Shown: piece by piece, positions 17,176 to 26,334 of the stretch
Numbering within the stretch: the stretch's first letter is position 1
Layout of the letters: every line of letters begins with the position of its first letter
The notes under the pieces: generated by a model
What the model was told of the DNA's origin: nothing
Seen by the model: the letters and a program-made list of their open reading frames with translations, nothing else
The model's database searches: none
Program-made: the position numbers and the translations under genes
Assembly (NCBI GenBank): GCA_965215385.1
Contig: OZ244059.1
Span: 2,046,001 to 2,110,000, forward strand
Length of the DNA: 64,000 bases
Direction: 5' to 3'
Source: JAPORY01 sp965215385
Lineage (GTDB): Bacteria > Pseudomonadota > Alphaproteobacteria > Rhodobacterales > Rhodobacteraceae

Positions 17176-18252
17176 CTATGTTCGGTCTGACATCATCCGA
17201 CCTACCACTGCCGCCGTGTAACTGACGATGGGTACAATCCGACCGTAATTCAAGCGGGTCGGCCCGATCACGCCGACGGCACCGATGATTTTTCTGTCAG
17301 CATTAATATAGGGAGACACAACGAGAGATGAACCCGACAACGAGAACAGTTTGTTTTCAGAACCGATAAAAATCCGTACCCCCTCGCCGTGATCCGTCAG
17401 TTCTAAGAATTTCGCGATGTCGCGTTTGCGCTCTAAATCGTCGAACAGTGATCTGATCCGATCAAGTTGGTCTTTCGCTGCCTCGGTTTGCAATAGATTC
17501 GCTCGTCCTCGAACAATTAGCCGTTCGGGTTCCATTTGATCATTTTCCCAAATGGCTAACCCCGATTGAACCATAGCCTGCGCCAATTCATCAACCTCAC
17601 GACGGCGGCTGCAAATCGCTCTTTGTATCTCCTCGCGTAATTCCGATACCGTCTTGCCCTCTGCAAACGCGTTCAAGAAATTCGCCGCTTCTCGCATCGC
17701 CGACGGGGTATGCCCAAGTGGCGGTGTGAACAAACGATTCTCCACGTGACCATCGGTGAACACCAATACGACCAGTGCTCGATCCTGACCCAACGAAACA
17801 AAATCTAGATGTTTCAAGGCCGCCTCATGTTTTGGCGTAAGAACTAGCGAGGCTCCCCCCGTCACCCCGGATAGCGCACCGCCTACCCGATCCAGTAATG
17901 ATCCCACATCCACATTGCTGTCTTTCGACTCCTCCAAAAGTGTCGCGTCAATCTGTTCTCGATCATCATCCTCCGGATCGCCAATTTCCAGTAGGCTATC
18001 GACAAAAATGCGTAAGCCAATCTCGGTCGGTACGCGTCCTGCACTTACATGCGGGCTATTGAGCAATCCTAGATACTCTAAGTCCTGCATCACATTTCGT
18101 ACTGTCGCCGCACTGATGTCTTCGCTCAATGTGCGCGTTAAGGTCCGGCTACCGACTGGATCACCGTTATCTAGATACGCTTCTACCACCCGCCGAAATA
18201 CCTCTCGGGATCGGTCATTCATTTCATTCAACAGATCTGCTGTCTTCACCAC
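17176..18252 (-). CDS. hrcA: Heat-inducible transcription repressor HrcA
   Basis: HrcA binds CIRCE operators and represses heat-shock genes such as groESL. The 358-residue product has the N-terminal winged helix (NEMNDRSREVFRRVVEAYL, then GSRTLTRTL and SAATVRNVMQDLEYLGLL), a GAF-like middle and the C-terminal VVSPYINADRKIIGAVGVIGPTRLNY typical of the family. It is divergent from rph and forms a unit with grpE. Its targets are not in the window. Confidence 0.95.
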   Translation of the reverse strand: MVKTADLLNEMNDRSREVFRRVVEAYLDNGDPVGSRTLTRTLSEDISAATVRNVMQDLEYLGLLNSPHVSAGRVPTEIGLRIFVDSLLEIGDPEDDDREQIDATLLEESKDSNVDVGSLLDRVGGALSGVTGGASLVLTPKHEAALKHLDFVSLGQDRALVVLVFTDGHVENRLFTPPLGHTPSAMREAANFLNAFAEGKTVSELREEIQRAICSRRREVDELAQAMVQSGLAIWENDQMEPERLIVRGRANLLQTEAAKDQLDRIRSLFDDLERKRDIAKFLELTDHGEGVRIFIGSENKLFSLSGSSLVVSPYINADRKIIGAVGVIGPTRLNYGRIVPIVSYTAAVVGRMMSDRT

Positions 18253-18364
18253 TCCCGCTTCTCCTTCAGCCTTATCTTCGGTCTAAACAAGCTTGATACG
18301 CGCTTTTGACTTGCATTATTTTCCCCTTCGAGTCTATGCACTGCTACAATTTTGGAGAAGATCT

Positions 18365-19078
18365 ATGCGACCCTCTGGCCGTCGCCTCGACCAAATTCGA
18401 GCGTTTTCTATTGTTCCGGATGTTGCAAAACATGCCGAAGGCTCCTGTTTAATAGAAATTGGCGATACACGTGTCCTATGCACTGCTACGGTGCAGAATC
18501 GTGTTCCGCCATTCGTCAAGGGCAGCGGTCTTGGCTGGGTTACTGCCGAATACGGAATGCTTCCACGTGCGACCACTGAACGCACTCGTCGGGAAGCTGT
18601 GGTCGGTAGGCAGGCCGGTCGAACGATTGAGATTCAACGCCTAATTGGGCGAAGCTTACGTGCCGGAATTGATCGCGTCGCTTTGGGTGAAAGACAAATA
18701 TCTATTGACTGTGATGTGCTACAAGCAGACGGCGGTACCCGGTGTGCAGCGATAACGGGTGGTTGGGTAGCCATGCGGCTCGCGATCAACGGCTTACTGA
18801 AAAGTGGTGAGATTGCATCTGATCCCGTGCTTGCACCCGTTGCCGCCGTCAGTTGCGGCATATACGCTGGTCAACCAGTACTTGATCTTGATTATGCCGA
18901 AGATTCGGAAGCTGACGTCGACGGGAACTTTGTCAATTTGGGAGGTGATAAGCTGATCGAAGTTCAAATGAGTGCCGAGGGCTCCCATTTCTCGCGACCG
19001 CAACTCGATCAACTGCTTACCATAGCGTTCCAAGGGATTTCCGAACTCATTTCCTGTCAGCAATCCGTAACGGAATGA
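18365..19078 (+). CDS. rph: Ribonuclease PH
   Basis: RNase PH trims the 3' ends of tRNA precursors using phosphate. The 237-residue product starts at ATG 18365, preceded by GGAGAAG at the right spacing; the frame is open further upstream but the conserved start is MRPSGRRLDQIR. Characteristic pieces are GWVTAEYGMLPRAT, the basic ATTERTRREAVVGRQAGRT, and DCDVLQADGGTRCAAITG. It overlaps rdgB by four bases. Confidence 0.96.
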   Translation: MRPSGRRLDQIRAFSIVPDVAKHAEGSCLIEIGDTRVLCTATVQNRVPPFVKGSGLGWVTAEYGMLPRATTERTRREAVVGRQAGRTIEIQRLIGRSLRAGIDRVALGERQISIDCDVLQADGGTRCAAITGGWVAMRLAINGLLKSGEIASDPVLAPVAAVSCGIYAGQPVLDLDYAEDSEADVDGNFVNLGGDKLIEVQMSAEGSHFSRPQLDQLLTIAFQGISELISCQQSVTE

Positions 19079-19686
19079 CCGGTCAGATTCCGCGTGAACG
19101 CCTAATTGTCGCAACTCACAATTTCGGGAAGTTGGCAGAGTTTCAACAATTACTCTCTCCTGCTGACGTAAGAGTAGTTGGCATCCAAGAATTCGGGCTT
19201 GAGGCACCCGCGGAAACAGCAACCACTTACGAGGGCAATGCTCGCATTAAGGCGCAAGCTGCTGCCTATGCAACCAAGCGACCGGCGCTCGCCGATGATT
19301 CTGGAATAGAGATCTTGGCACTGGACGGCGCTCCTGGTGTTTATACTGCTGATTGGGCCAATACACCGCATGGTCGGGATTTCGGCGTCGCTATGGAGCG
19401 CGCAAACCAAGAGCTGGACGCAATCTGGGCTGCCCACCCGCGTCAAGCTCGCTTCGTTTGCTGCCTTGTTCTTGCCTGGCCAGATGGGCATTGCGAAGTC
19501 TATGAGGGCTTTGTCTCTGGACAATTTGTATGGCCAATGCGGGGAAAGCTTGGTCACGGGTTTGATCCCGTTTTTATGCCTGATGGGCATACGCTAACCT
19601 TCGCGCAAATGACCGCGGCCGAGAAAAACGCCCTGAGCCATCGGGCGCGGGCGATCGAACAGTTGATTGAGAATTGCTTTGCTTGA
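19075..19686 (+). CDS. rdgB: XTP/dITP pyrophosphatase (Ham1/RdgB)
   Basis: RdgB hydrolyses non-canonical purine nucleotides such as dITP and XTP, keeping them out of DNA and RNA. The 203-residue protein has the substrate motif ATHNFGKLAEFQQLL at 13-27, LADDSGIEILALDGAPGVYTA with the metal-binding Asp pair, and GFDPVFMPDG near the end. It is coupled to rph by an ATGA overlap and to hemW by a 20-base overlap, the common rph-rdgB-hemW order. Confidence 0.96.
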   Translation: MTGQIPRERLIVATHNFGKLAEFQQLLSPADVRVVGIQEFGLEAPAETATTYEGNARIKAQAAAYATKRPALADDSGIEILALDGAPGVYTADWANTPHGRDFGVAMERANQELDAIWAAHPRQARFVCCLVLAWPDGHCEVYEGFVSGQFVWPMRGKLGHGFDPVFMPDGHTLTFAQMTAAEKNALSHRARAIEQLIENCFA

Positions 19687-20845
19687 CGATCCATCCTCCG
19701 AAAGTACGGGGCTCTATGTTCACTGGCCATTTTGCACTGCAAAATGTCCCTATTGCGACTTCAATAGCTACGTGAGCGATCAAATCGACGCCGAGCGCTG
19801 GCGTCGTGCCTATCAGTCGGAACTATCGCGCCTCGCAACCGAGATGCCCGTTCGAACTCTAACCAGCATTTTTTTTGGAGGTGGTACGCCGAGCTTAATG
19901 GATCCGGCAATCATTGCCGAACTCCTCAGTCAACTGGCTCGTGAGTGGAGATTGGCTCCTAATATTGAGATTACCCTCGAAGCCAACCCGAGTTCTGTCG
20001 ACTGTCAAAACTTTCAAGACTTCCAAGCGGCCGGGGTCAACCGCCTTTCTCTCGGGGTGCAAGCACTTGATGATGACGACTTGGCTCGTCTCGGCCGGCT
20101 ACATACGACAGCAGAAAGCCTCAAGGCACTTGACATTTCGCGCCAGTACTTTGACCGTGTGAGCATCGATGTCATCTACGGTCGCCAGCGTCAGACGGTC
20201 GCCGCTTGGGAGCAAGAACTCACCTCGATACTGGCCCTTGGACTTGATCATCTTTCGCTTTACCAATTAACCATTGAGCCCGACACCGCCTTCGGTGAGC
20301 GGCTGGCCGCCGGCAAACTCGGCAATCTTCCTAATGAAAAACGCGCTGTCGACATGATGCAACTGAACTATGAGACTTGTCATGCCGCCGGGTTAGCTGC
20401 CTATGAAATCTCCAATTTTTCGCGCCCAAGTGCTCAGTCGCGTCACAACTTGACCTATTGGCGATGCGGTGATTACCTGGCGATCGGACCCGGTGCTCAT
20501 GGCCGTATATCAATGGACGGTGCTCGATATGCCACCGAAGCGGTCAAACTGCCCGAGCCGTGGCTGCAAGGGGCGGAGGCTGGCGTTGGTATCGAAATGC
20601 GTCGCCGCTTGTCGAGCTCCGAGCAAGCGGCTGAATATCTGATAATGGGCTTGCGCCTAACTGAGGGCATTGATCGCCGCCGCTATGAAAAACTCGCTGG
20701 TGAGCCCTTAGATGGGGTGGCACTAGCGGCCCTGCGAGATCTCGACTTAATCGAGTTTTCCTCTAATCGATTGGCGACAACGTTACGCGGCGCGATGCTC
20801 CTGAACGCGGTTATTTCGGAACTGTTGCCGACGAACTCACGCTGA
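19667..20845 (+). CDS. hemW: Heme chaperone HemW (radical SAM, formerly HemN-like)
   Basis: HemW is a radical SAM protein that binds heme and delivers it to respiratory enzymes; it is not a coproporphyrinogen dehydrogenase. The 392-residue product has VHWPFCTAKCPYCDFNSY with the three cluster cysteines (CxxxCxxC). The glycine motif FFGGGTPSLM and the C-terminal HemN-type domain follow. The start is probably TTG 19667 or 19679, both inside rdgB. The 3' end overlaps the convergent parB by 35 bases. Confidence 0.93.
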   Translation: MRIALLDDPSSESTGLYVHWPFCTAKCPYCDFNSYVSDQIDAERWRRAYQSELSRLATEMPVRTLTSIFFGGGTPSLMDPAIIAELLSQLAREWRLAPNIEITLEANPSSVDCQNFQDFQAAGVNRLSLGVQALDDDDLARLGRLHTTAESLKALDISRQYFDRVSIDVIYGRQRQTVAAWEQELTSILALGLDHLSLYQLTIEPDTAFGERLAAGKLGNLPNEKRAVDMMQLNYETCHAAGLAAYEISNFSRPSAQSRHNLTYWRCGDYLAIGPGAHGRISMDGARYATEAVKLPEPWLQGAEAGVGIEMRRRLSSSEQAAEYLIMGLRLTEGIDRRRYEKLAGEPLDGVALAALRDLDLIEFSSNRLATTLRGAMLLNAVISELLPTNSR

Positions 20846-21725
20846 GAATCCGACGCAATTTATCGAAATCTTCCAGCGTCCTATAGGCTATTGTCACACT
20901 GCCAGTTTCTTGTCCCGGCGCGTGCTTGATTGTCACTTTTAACCCCAGAGCCGCCTTCAATTCCCCTTCCATATCCTTGGTATCCGCATCCTTCTGCGGC
21001 AAGGATTTAAGGCCGGTCGGGCCTGACAATCCCTGACTCTCCCGCTTCACCAACCGCTCGACGTCTCGCACTGTCAGCGACTGCGCGATTATTCGCCGCG
21101 CCAACGTCGACGGATCTATCGACATCAACAATGTGCGGGCGTGCCCCGCACTGATCTTACCCGCCCGTAAGTGCTCTAGCACATCGGTTGGCAACCCGAG
21201 CAAGCGCAGTGTATTGGCAATGTGACTTCGGCTCTTTCCCACTGTCTCTGCGAGCTGTTGTTGCGTATGATCGAACCGTTGCATCAGTTGCCTAAATCCC
21301 TCCGCCTCTTCGACCGGATTGAGGTCACTGCGCTGGATGTTTTCGATCAGCGCGATCTCCAAACACTCCGCATCGCCAAGTTCTCGAATGACCACGGGTA
21401 CTTCGTGCAACTTCGCTCGCTGTGCCGCTCGCCATCGACGCTCCCCCGCTACGATCTGGTAGCGGCTTTCCGTAACTGGCCGCACAATCAACGGTTGGAT
21501 TATTCCCTTTTCTCTTACCGACTGCGTAAGTTCCGATAACGCTTCTTCGCTGAATCGCCGTCGCGGTTGCTGCGGGTTGGCTTCAAGGAACTCTATCGGC
21601 AGCAGGCGTGTGTTCATGGCGGTCGGCCGGTCATAGTTATCCACCTCTGCTATCGGCGTAAACTCTCCCATAATATCGCTGAGTGTAAGCCCTAGAGCTC
21701 GTTTTTGCTGTGTTTTATCAATCAC
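20811..21725 (-). CDS. parB: Chromosome partitioning protein ParB
   Basis: ParB binds parS sites near the origin, spreads as a CTP-dependent clamp, and with ParA moves origins apart. The 304-residue protein has the N-terminal CTP-binding motifs ANPQQPRRRF and VAGERRWRAAQ, then ENIQRSDLNPVEEAEG. The helix-turn-helix QQQLAETVGKSRSHIANTLR and a C-terminal dimerisation part follow. It is coupled to parA by an ATGA overlap. Its probable binding sites are at 23112-23127 and 25008-25023. Confidence 0.96.
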   Translation of the reverse strand: MIDKTQQKRALGLTLSDIMGEFTPIAEVDNYDRPTAMNTRLLPIEFLEANPQQPRRRFSEEALSELTQSVREKGIIQPLIVRPVTESRYQIVAGERRWRAAQRAKLHEVPVVIRELGDAECLEIALIENIQRSDLNPVEEAEGFRQLMQRFDHTQQQLAETVGKSRSHIANTLRLLGLPTDVLEHLRAGKISAGHARTLLMSIDPSTLARRIIAQSLTVRDVERLVKRESQGLSGPTGLKSLPQKDADTKDMEGELKAALGLKVTIKHAPGQETGSVTIAYRTLEDFDKLRRILSVSSSATVPK

Positions 21726-22549
21726 CTAAGTTCTCCCTCTGTTGTTAGATACTTTTGGTTTTTCACGATGATTTCCTGCGCTAACGCACGATAAGCACTG
21801 GCACCCTTTGAGCTCGAATCGTGTTCCAAAACCGACTTTGCGAAGGACGGTGCTTCGCTAATTCGGACATTACGCGGAATGACGGTTTTGAATACCAACT
21901 CTCCTAAATTATCTCTCGCGTCCTCTTCGACTTGGAGCGACAAATTGTTGCGGCGATCAAACATCGTCAAAACAATACCCTCAATTCGAAGATTTGGGTT
22001 TCCCGCTTCTCGTACTTCGCGCACGGTCAGTAACAATTGCGACAGTCCCTCTAAAGCGTAAAACTCGCTCTGCAGTGGTACCAGCACGGCATGAGACGCG
22101 ACAAGGGCATTAATCGTAACTAAATTGAGCGATGGCGGACAGTCGATCAGGATAAACTGGTAATTGCGCCGCGTCTCTTGGCCATTGTGCAACGCTAGCC
22201 GCAACAATTCGCTGCGATTTCGACGCTCAATCAACTGCACCTCTGCGAAGCTCAGATCCTTGCTGGCCGGAACGATCGATAGGTTCGGATTCTTACCGGT
22301 GCGAATTATTGACCGAAGTTCTGATTTGCCAAGCAGGAGATCCATAGTCGTGGCAGTGCGCTGAGATGAATCGACGCCCATCGCTGTTGAAGCGTTTCCT
22401 TGCGGATCAAGGTCAACTAATAAAACTTTTATCCCTTGTTCGGCGAGTGCCGCACCAAGGTTAATCACGGTCGTCGTTTTCCCGACCCCACCCTTTTGGT
22501 TCGTGATCGCGATAATACGTGGTCGAGCTTCAGGGGTTAGGTTTGGCAC
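21722..22549 (-). CDS. parA: Chromosome partitioning ATPase ParA
   Basis: ParA is the Walker ATPase partner of ParB. The protein has the deviant Walker A in IIAITNQKGGVGKTTTVINL, switch motifs in VDLDPQGNASTAMGV, and FILIDCPPSLNLVTINAL. The frame is open to 22618, but GTG 22549 is the better start: it has GGAG about eight bases upstream, gives 275 residues and leaves only a 20-base overlap with the end of rsmG. Confidence 0.96.
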   Translation of the reverse strand: MPNLTPEARPRIIAITNQKGGVGKTTTVINLGAALAEQGIKVLLVDLDPQGNASTAMGVDSSQRTATTMDLLLGKSELRSIIRTGKNPNLSIVPASKDLSFAEVQLIERRNRSELLRLALHNGQETRRNYQFILIDCPPSLNLVTINALVASHAVLVPLQSEFYALEGLSQLLLTVREVREAGNPNLRIEGIVLTMFDRRNNLSLQVEEDARDNLGELVFKTVIPRNVRISEAPSFAKSVLEHDSSSKGASAYRALAQEIIVKNQKYLTTEGELR

Positions 22550-23156
22550 GCCGTACTCCGTGTATCCGCAATATCGCGGCACCAGCACCAGTTTGACTCG
22601 GGATTGGCTCGTATTCAAAATCCCACCGGCGTCTTGCGACCGCCACTTCTTCCTGCCACTTCTTGCCCTTCATCAGCAAGGCGGTGCCGCTTGCGGCTAG
22701 ATGTCGCTCAACGACGCGGAGGAGCGGCGACAACCCTGCGACGGCGCGAGCGGACAATATATCAGCCCCAAACGGGGCGTGGCTTTCCGCCCGATCGGCA
22801 CAAACGACGACTTTTGGCGCGAGTTCCTGCGCAGCGAGGCGCAAAAAGTTGGCCTTTCGTAGCTGACTTTCGCACAGCGTTACCCTTAGACTTGGTGCTG
22901 TTTCGCTCGCCACAATGGCGACAACCAAACCCGGGAAGCCGCCGCCGCTACCGACATCGACCCAATGCCCGCGCATCGTCACACACGTCGTGATCTGCAA
23001 CGAGTCCCAAATATGCCGCGTCCATATTTCCGAAACGCTCGCAGTCGATATCAAATTAACCCTTCTCGACCATGCTGTGACGAGTTCCGCGAATCGTTCC
23101 AGCTTCTCAAATGTTTCACGTGAAACATTCGCTCGAACTTGCTTGCGACCATTCAT
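22530..23156 (-). CDS. rsmG: 16S rRNA m7G527 methyltransferase RsmG (GidB)
   Basis: RsmG methylates G527 of 16S rRNA. The 208-residue product has the family pattern WSRRVNLISTASVSEIW and the SAM motif VDVGSGGGFPGLVVAIV. Residues 10-15 (NVSRET) are encoded by a perfect parS site, a known arrangement. The gene starts inside the end of mnmG (4-base overlap) and overlaps parA. Confidence 0.96.
   Translation of the reverse strand: MNGRKQVRANVSRETFEKLERFAELVTAWSRRVNLISTASVSEIWTRHIWDSLQITTCVTMRGHWVDVGSGGGFPGLVVAIVASETAPSLRVTLCESQLRKANFLRLAAQELAPKVVVCADRAESHAPFGADILSARAVAGLSPLLRVVERHLAASGTALLMKGKKWQEEVAVARRRWDFEYEPIPSQTGAGAAILRIHGVRRAKPNP
23112..23127. promoter_or_regulatory. parS: parS centromere site, perfect consensus
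   Basis: TGTTTCACGTGAAACA is exactly the 16-base palindromic parS consensus. It lies inside rsmG, 30 bases after its start codon and about 1.4 kb from parB. ParB would nucleate here. It is 5.5 kb from the candidate origin. Confidence 0.95.
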
Positions 23157-25024
23157 AAATTTACCGCTTTAGCCTCGCGCTTGATGCTCGCAAGCAATAA
23201 GACCATTGCTGCTGGTGTCATGCCCTCAATAGCCGATGCTTGTCGCAGCGTTTCCGGCTGCCGACGCTGCAACTTTTCTCGCAACTCGCTTGAGAGGCCG
23301 CCGATAGCACAATAGTCTAGCGTTTTCGGTATTCGATAGGCTTCTTCGCGACGAAGTGTTTCAACCTCTCGCTCTTGACGCACGACGTAATTGAGGTAAT
23401 GGGCTTCACACTCCAGTTGTCGTCGTATTTCGGCGGTCACCGGTTCGAGATCTGGCGCGAGTCGAATAACATCCTCGAAAGTCACATTTGGTAACGTCAG
23501 GACTGCCAGCGCCGAGCGACGGGTGCCATCCTGATTGACCTCTATGCCGACAGCTTGAAGGTCTGTCGACGAATAGTGCCCACAGGCTAACAAGCACCGC
23601 GCCTCGTTAAGTTCCGCGGCTTTCGCTTCGAACACCTTCTTTCGCGCCTCACCAACACTGCCAATGGCAATACCCATTGGCGTTAGTCGCTGGTCGGCGT
23701 TGTCGGCGCGTATCGACAGTCGGTATTCGGCCCGTGATGTAAACATGCGGTACGGTTCGGTCACCCCTTTCTCGGTCAAATCATCAATCATCACACCGAT
23801 GTAGCTCTCAGCGCGACTGAGGCTGATTGGTTCCTGCCCTTGACTGCCTCGTGCGGCGTTGATCCCAGCGATCAAACCTTGCGCTGCTGCCTCTTCATAT
23901 CCAGTTGTCCCATTAATTTGGCCCGCCAAGTAGAGCCCTTTCAACGCCTTTACCTCCAGATGACGCGTCAGAGCCCTTGGGTCGACATAGTCATACTCGA
24001 TGGCGTATCCCGGCTGGGTAATGATTACGTCTTGTAACCCCGGTATGGTCCGTACGAATACCTCCTGAATAGCTGCGGGCAGCGACGTCGATATGCCGTT
24101 CGGGTATACGGTCGTATCGTTCAAACCTTCTGGCTCGAGAAAAACTTGATGCGACCCTTTGTCCGCGAACCGAACGACTTTATCTTCAATTGATGGGCAA
24201 TAGCGAGGCCCGGCACCGTTGATGTGTCCACCGTACATGGCTGAACGATCCAGATTGCGCCGAATGATTTCGTGCGTTTGTTCGGTCGTTGCGGTTATTG
24301 AACAGGCGACTTGCCGGGTCTCGGTCCGTTGCGTCAGAAAGGAGAAAAACGTCGGCTCTTGATCACCGTCCTGCCGCGTCAGATGCTGCCAATTGATTGA
24401 CCGACCGTCGAGGCGTGGCGGCGTACCAGTTTTTAGTCGTCCCAGTTGCAGTCCTAGGGCTGCAATGTCGGCCGCTAACCTCGCTGCTGGCCGTTCCCCG
24501 AAACGCCCGCCGCTTTCAGACTGATCCCCTATATGAATGATTCCGCCCAAGAATGTCCCGGTCGTCAGCACCACTGTTTGCGCCACTATCTGCGTGTCGT
24601 CCGCTAAAACAACTCCCGTGACGGCTCCATTTTTCTGTCGCAAGGCGATAACCTCGCCACAGATGATGGTTAATCCCGCTAGACTTCGCATTTCTTGCTG
24701 TAGGTGGGTTCGATATAACTGTCGGTCCACCTGTGCCCGCGGCCCCTGTACCGCTGGTCCTTTGCGGCGATTCAACAATCTGAACTGGATACCTGACTTA
24801 TCGGTTATGCGGCCGATAACTCCATCTAGCGCATCAATCTCCCGCACAAGATGCCCTTTACCAAGTCCGCCAACCGCTGGGTTGCACGATAACGTCCCGA
24901 GATCTTCGGTGCGCAACGTCACCAGTGCGGTTCTCGCTCCGACGCGAACGGCCGCGTGTGCCGCCTCGGTTCCGGCGTGGCCGCCGCCCACAATAAGAAC
25001 CTCATAATGTTTCATGTGAAACAT
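23153..25024 (-). CDS. mnmG: tRNA uridine-5-carboxymethylaminomethyl synthesis enzyme MnmG (GidA)
   Basis: MnmG and MnmE together modify U34 of several tRNAs using FAD, folate and GTP. The 623-residue protein has the FAD motif VLIVGGGHAGTEAAHAA near residue 10, TLSCNPAVGGLGKGHLVREI, and the family signature GPRYCPSIEDKVVRF. The start ATG follows the mnmE stop by three bases and lies against a parS-like site, giving the N-terminus MFHMKHYEV. It overlaps rsmG by four bases. Confidence 0.97.
   Translation of the reverse strand: MFHMKHYEVLIVGGGHAGTEAAHAAVRVGARTALVTLRTEDLGTLSCNPAVGGLGKGHLVREIDALDGVIGRITDKSGIQFRLLNRRKGPAVQGPRAQVDRQLYRTHLQQEMRSLAGLTIICGEVIALRQKNGAVTGVVLADDTQIVAQTVVLTTGTFLGGIIHIGDQSESGGRFGERPAARLAADIAALGLQLGRLKTGTPPRLDGRSINWQHLTRQDGDQEPTFFSFLTQRTETRQVACSITATTEQTHEIIRRNLDRSAMYGGHINGAGPRYCPSIEDKVVRFADKGSHQVFLEPEGLNDTTVYPNGISTSLPAAIQEVFVRTIPGLQDVIITQPGYAIEYDYVDPRALTRHLEVKALKGLYLAGQINGTTGYEEAAAQGLIAGINAARGSQGQEPISLSRAESYIGVMIDDLTEKGVTEPYRMFTSRAEYRLSIRADNADQRLTPMGIAIGSVGEARKKVFEAKAAELNEARCLLACGHYSSTDLQAVGIEVNQDGTRRSALAVLTLPNVTFEDVIRLAPDLEPVTAEIRRQLECEAHYLNYVVRQEREVETLRREEAYRIPKTLDYCAIGGLSSELREKLQRRQPETLRQASAIEGMTPAAMVLLLASIKREAKAVNL
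25008..25023. promoter_or_regulatory. parS: Second parS-like site, one mismatch, at the mnmG start
   Basis: TGTTTCATGTGAAACA differs from the parS consensus at one central base. It covers codons 1-6 of mnmG, so ParB bound here would sit on the translation start region of this gene. ParB affinity is probably lower than for the perfect site because the central CG step is altered. Confidence 0.75.
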
Positions 25025-25027
25025 TTC

Positions 25028-26311
25028 CTACTTTCCGACGCAAAATTTTGCGAAAATTTGATCTAATAACTCCTCGACATCGACAATCCCGACTAACTCC
25101 TCTAGGGCCCTGATGGACATCCGAAGCTCTTCTGCAACTAATTCATAGTTGTCTGGTCCTGCCGATAATCGTTCTGTCGCGTTTTCTAACGCTGTCAATG
25201 CGTATCTAAGTGCTGTGGCGTGTCGTTCTCTGATCGCCACCGCAACCCCGCTGCTCCTTTTTTCGAGGACTTGCCGGATGCGGTTCAATAAGTCCGCTAC
25301 TCCCTCGCCGGTTTTCCCCGAGACGGCTCCGCTGGGGTCCGCCCGTGTATCCGCCTTCGCGAATACGGTGATATCGTCCCCCGTCGATTTTTCAACCCTT
25401 TCTTCATCCGTGGTCAGAATTACCCTAAGGTCTGACAATTGCGCTCGTGCTTGCGCTCTTGCTATTCCGATTTGTTCAATTTCGTCTTCGGTCTCTCGTT
25501 CTCCAGCTGTGTCGAGCAGCGTTACTGGTAAACCGGCGACGTCGATTTGCACTTCAATGATATCGCGTGTGGTACCCGCTATTCTTGAGGTAATAGCGAC
25601 TTCGCGTCCGGCTAAGTAATTGATAAGTGTTGATTTTCCTACGTTTATTTCGCCAACTATCGCGACTTCGAACCCCTTCCTTATGCGCTCTGCTGCTGGT
25701 ACGCCGCTTAGCTGGCGACCAATATCCGTTCGTACCCGTGCGATCGCTTCCGTCACCTCTGCTGTGACATTTTCTGGGATCTCTTCCTCCGAAAAGTCTA
25801 ACGCCGCTGCGATGAGTGCTGATGCCTTGACAAGTTCTTGGCGCCAGGACGCCGTTAAGCGACCCAACTCCCCGTTCATCACTCTTTGTGCCTGTCGTCT
25901 TTGCGCCTCGGTCTCGGCGTCAATTAAATCCGCTAGGCCCTCCACCTGTGTTAGGTCTAACCGCCCGTTCTCTAACGCTCGACGAGTAAACTCTCCGGCT
26001 CTGGCCACGTTAAAGCCACACTGTTCGCTAAGTAGTCGGTAAACCCTAGCGACTACCGCCACACTGCCATGACAGTGAAGCTCTACCATATCTTCGCCAG
26101 TAAAGCTGTGTGGTCCAGAGAATTGCACGACTATGGCTTGATCGACGACCTCCGCGCCATCCTCCAGCGTTCGCAATCTAGCCTCTCGATCCGGCGGTAA
26201 TTTACCCCCTATTACTTGCTCTACGGTGGTCGCGTCAGGGCCGGAAATTCTAATGATCGCGACGCCGCTCTTTCCCGCCGCCGTCGCTAAAGCAAAAATC
26301 GTTTCGGTCAT
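25028..26311 (-). CDS. mnmE: tRNA modification GTPase MnmE (TrmE)
   Basis: MnmE is the folate-binding GTPase partner of MnmG. The 427-residue product has the N-terminal folate domain (GEFTRRALENGRLDLTQVEG), the G domain with Walker A GEINVGKST, AGTTRDIIEV and DTAGERET, and the C-terminal FCVGK that holds the catalytic Cys. The usual G4 motif NKxD reads AKAD (in VFAKADT), a slight deviation. The gene ends with TAG and the following codon GAA leads directly into the mnmG ATG in the same frame. Confidence 0.96.
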   Translation of the reverse strand: MTETIFALATAAGKSGVAIIRISGPDATTVEQVIGGKLPPDREARLRTLEDGAEVVDQAIVVQFSGPHSFTGEDMVELHCHGSVAVVARVYRLLSEQCGFNVARAGEFTRRALENGRLDLTQVEGLADLIDAETEAQRRQAQRVMNGELGRLTASWRQELVKASALIAAALDFSEEEIPENVTAEVTEAIARVRTDIGRQLSGVPAAERIRKGFEVAIVGEINVGKSTLINYLAGREVAITSRIAGTTRDIIEVQIDVAGLPVTLLDTAGERETEDEIEQIGIARAQARAQLSDLRVILTTDEERVEKSTGDDITVFAKADTRADPSGAVSGKTGEGVADLLNRIRQVLEKRSSGVAVAIRERHATALRYALTALENATERLSAGPDNYELVAEELRMSIRALEELVGIVDVEELLDQIFAKFCVGK

Positions 26312-26334
26312 GCACCCGCCGCATCACCCCTGAT

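Noticed and set aside
18306..18350. TTGACT and TACAAT upstream of rph as a sigma-70 promoter
   Set aside because: The spacing of 33 bases is far from the usual 16-18, and no better pair was seen.
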